A DNA stretch of 5,672 nt from an uncultured Lachnospiraceae bacterium (GTDB taxonomy: Bacteria; Bacillota; Clostridia; Lachnospirales; Lachnospiraceae), in the NCBI GenBank assembly GCA_958405355.1, contig CATYEA010000134.1:1-5672 (forward strand). The letters run 5' to 3'. Below, one piece after another: positions 5,277 to 5,672 of this stretch. The notes under the pieces are model-generated. The model saw nothing but the letters and a program-made list of their open reading frames with translations, ran no database searches and was not told the origin of the DNA. Position 1 is the stretch's first letter. The number at the start of each line of letters is the position of its first letter. Position numbers and translations under genes: made by a program.

Positions 5277-5286
5277 CTCCTCCTCC
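5277..5286 (-). promoter_or_regulatory. Triple GGA ribosome site of rpmD
   Basis: GGAGGAGGAG spans from the last base of the rpsE stop (TAG, 5286-5288) to six bases before the rpmD ATG. The iterated GGA offers several overlapping pairing registers with the 16S rRNA tail and makes coupling with rpsE likely. Confidence 0.75.
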
Positions 5287-5672
5287 TATGCCAAGATTTC
5301 TTCAACAGATTTTCCACGTTTCTTAGCAACTTCTTCTGGAGTCGTTAAGGCACCCAATCCTTCGATTGTGGCAAGTACGACGTTCTGTTTATTATTGGAA
5401 CCTAAAGATTTTGTACGGATGTTTTTGTATCCAGCCAATTCCAATACGGCACGTGCTGGACCACCAGCGATGATACCAGTACCTTCAGGAGCTCTCTTCA
5501 GCAATACGTTTGCGCTGCCGAATTTACCCTGGAAATCGTGTGGAATACTCTTGTTTTCATCCAACGGAACTTCAATAAGTTTCTTTATAGCATCTTCTTT
5601 TCCTTTGCGGATAGCTTCAGGAATTTCAGTTGCTTTTCCTAAGCCAGCACCAACGTGTCCATTGCCGTCGCC
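5286..5672 (-). CDS. rpsE: 30S ribosomal protein S5, C-terminal part
   Basis: The frame is open from the right edge to the TAG stop and gives 128 residues; about 40 N-terminal residues of a normal S5 lie outside the window. S5 is a 30S protein at the decoding and mRNA-entry side, important for accuracy and helicase activity. The fragment begins [20 protein letters not shown], the end of the double-stranded RNA-binding-like domain, and continues with [57 protein letters not shown] and the C-terminal [15 protein letters not shown] codon at 5562-5564 is internal leucine and not a start. The spectinomycin-resistance loop (near residues 20-30 of S5) is not covered. Confidence 0.97.
   Translation of the reverse strand, partial: GDGNGHVGAGLGKATEIPEAIRKGKEDAIKKLIEVPLDENKSIPHDFQGKFGSANVLLKRAPEGTGIIAGGPARAVLELAGYKNIRTKSLGSNNKQNVVLATIEGLGALTTPEEVAKKRGKSVEEILA

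Noticed and set aside
5562..5564. TTG as an rpsE start
   Set aside because: The S5 frame continues upstream without a stop to the window edge with conserved S5 sequence, so this TTG is an internal leucine codon.

Overview
The window is a run of housekeeping genes, all on the minus strand: the 3' part of the spc ribosomal-protein operon, the secY-adk-map-infA section, and the start of the alpha operon. Read in the direction of transcription (right to left) the order is rpsE (5' end cut off), rpmD, rplO, secY, adk, map, a small KOW-domain protein gene, infA, rpmJ, rpsM, rpsK and the first ten codons of rpsD. The order is that of low-GC Gram-positive bacteria. Two points suggest a Clostridia-type genome, perhaps Lachnospiraceae: rpsD follows rpsK directly (in Bacillus subtilis it lies elsewhere), and a KOW-domain gene sits between map and infA. 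The base composition leans to AT, the Shine-Dalgarno sites are strong AGGAGG types, and adenylate kinase has the zinc-binding lid usual in Gram-positive bacteria. The family assignment is inference from order and protein character, not from a search.

Layout. 5672-3312: rpsE, rpmD, rplO and secY are packed tightly; rplO and secY overlap by one base (TAATG), and the secY ribosome site lies inside the last rplO codons. 3311-3186: a 126-base gap with a large imperfect inverted repeat (3242-3300) that has no T-run and so is not an ordinary terminator. 3185-1258: adk, map, the KOW gene and infA are separated by 1 to 5 bases, with Shine-Dalgarno sites inside the preceding gene, which suggests translational coupling. 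1257-1188: a 70-base gap with an excellent sigma-A-type promoter (TTGACT, 18 bases, TATAAT with TGn extension) reading into rpmJ. 1187-1074: rpmJ, a 37-codon gene. 1073-839: a 235-base gap before rpsM with three or four small predicted hairpins and a Shine-Dalgarno/AUG-UAA start-stop element. 838-1: rpsM, rpsK and the start of rpsD.

Together the genes make ribosomal proteins of both subunits (S5, L30, L15, L36, S13, S11, S4), the membrane channel that nascent proteins pass through (SecY), the enzyme that balances adenine nucleotides (Adk), the enzyme that removes the first methionine of new proteins (Map) and initiation factor 1. No mobile element, CRISPR array, tRNA, rRNA or defence system is visible, and no protein-coding novelty. 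The points worth a second look are the non-coding structures at the operon joints and the poorly characterised KOW protein.
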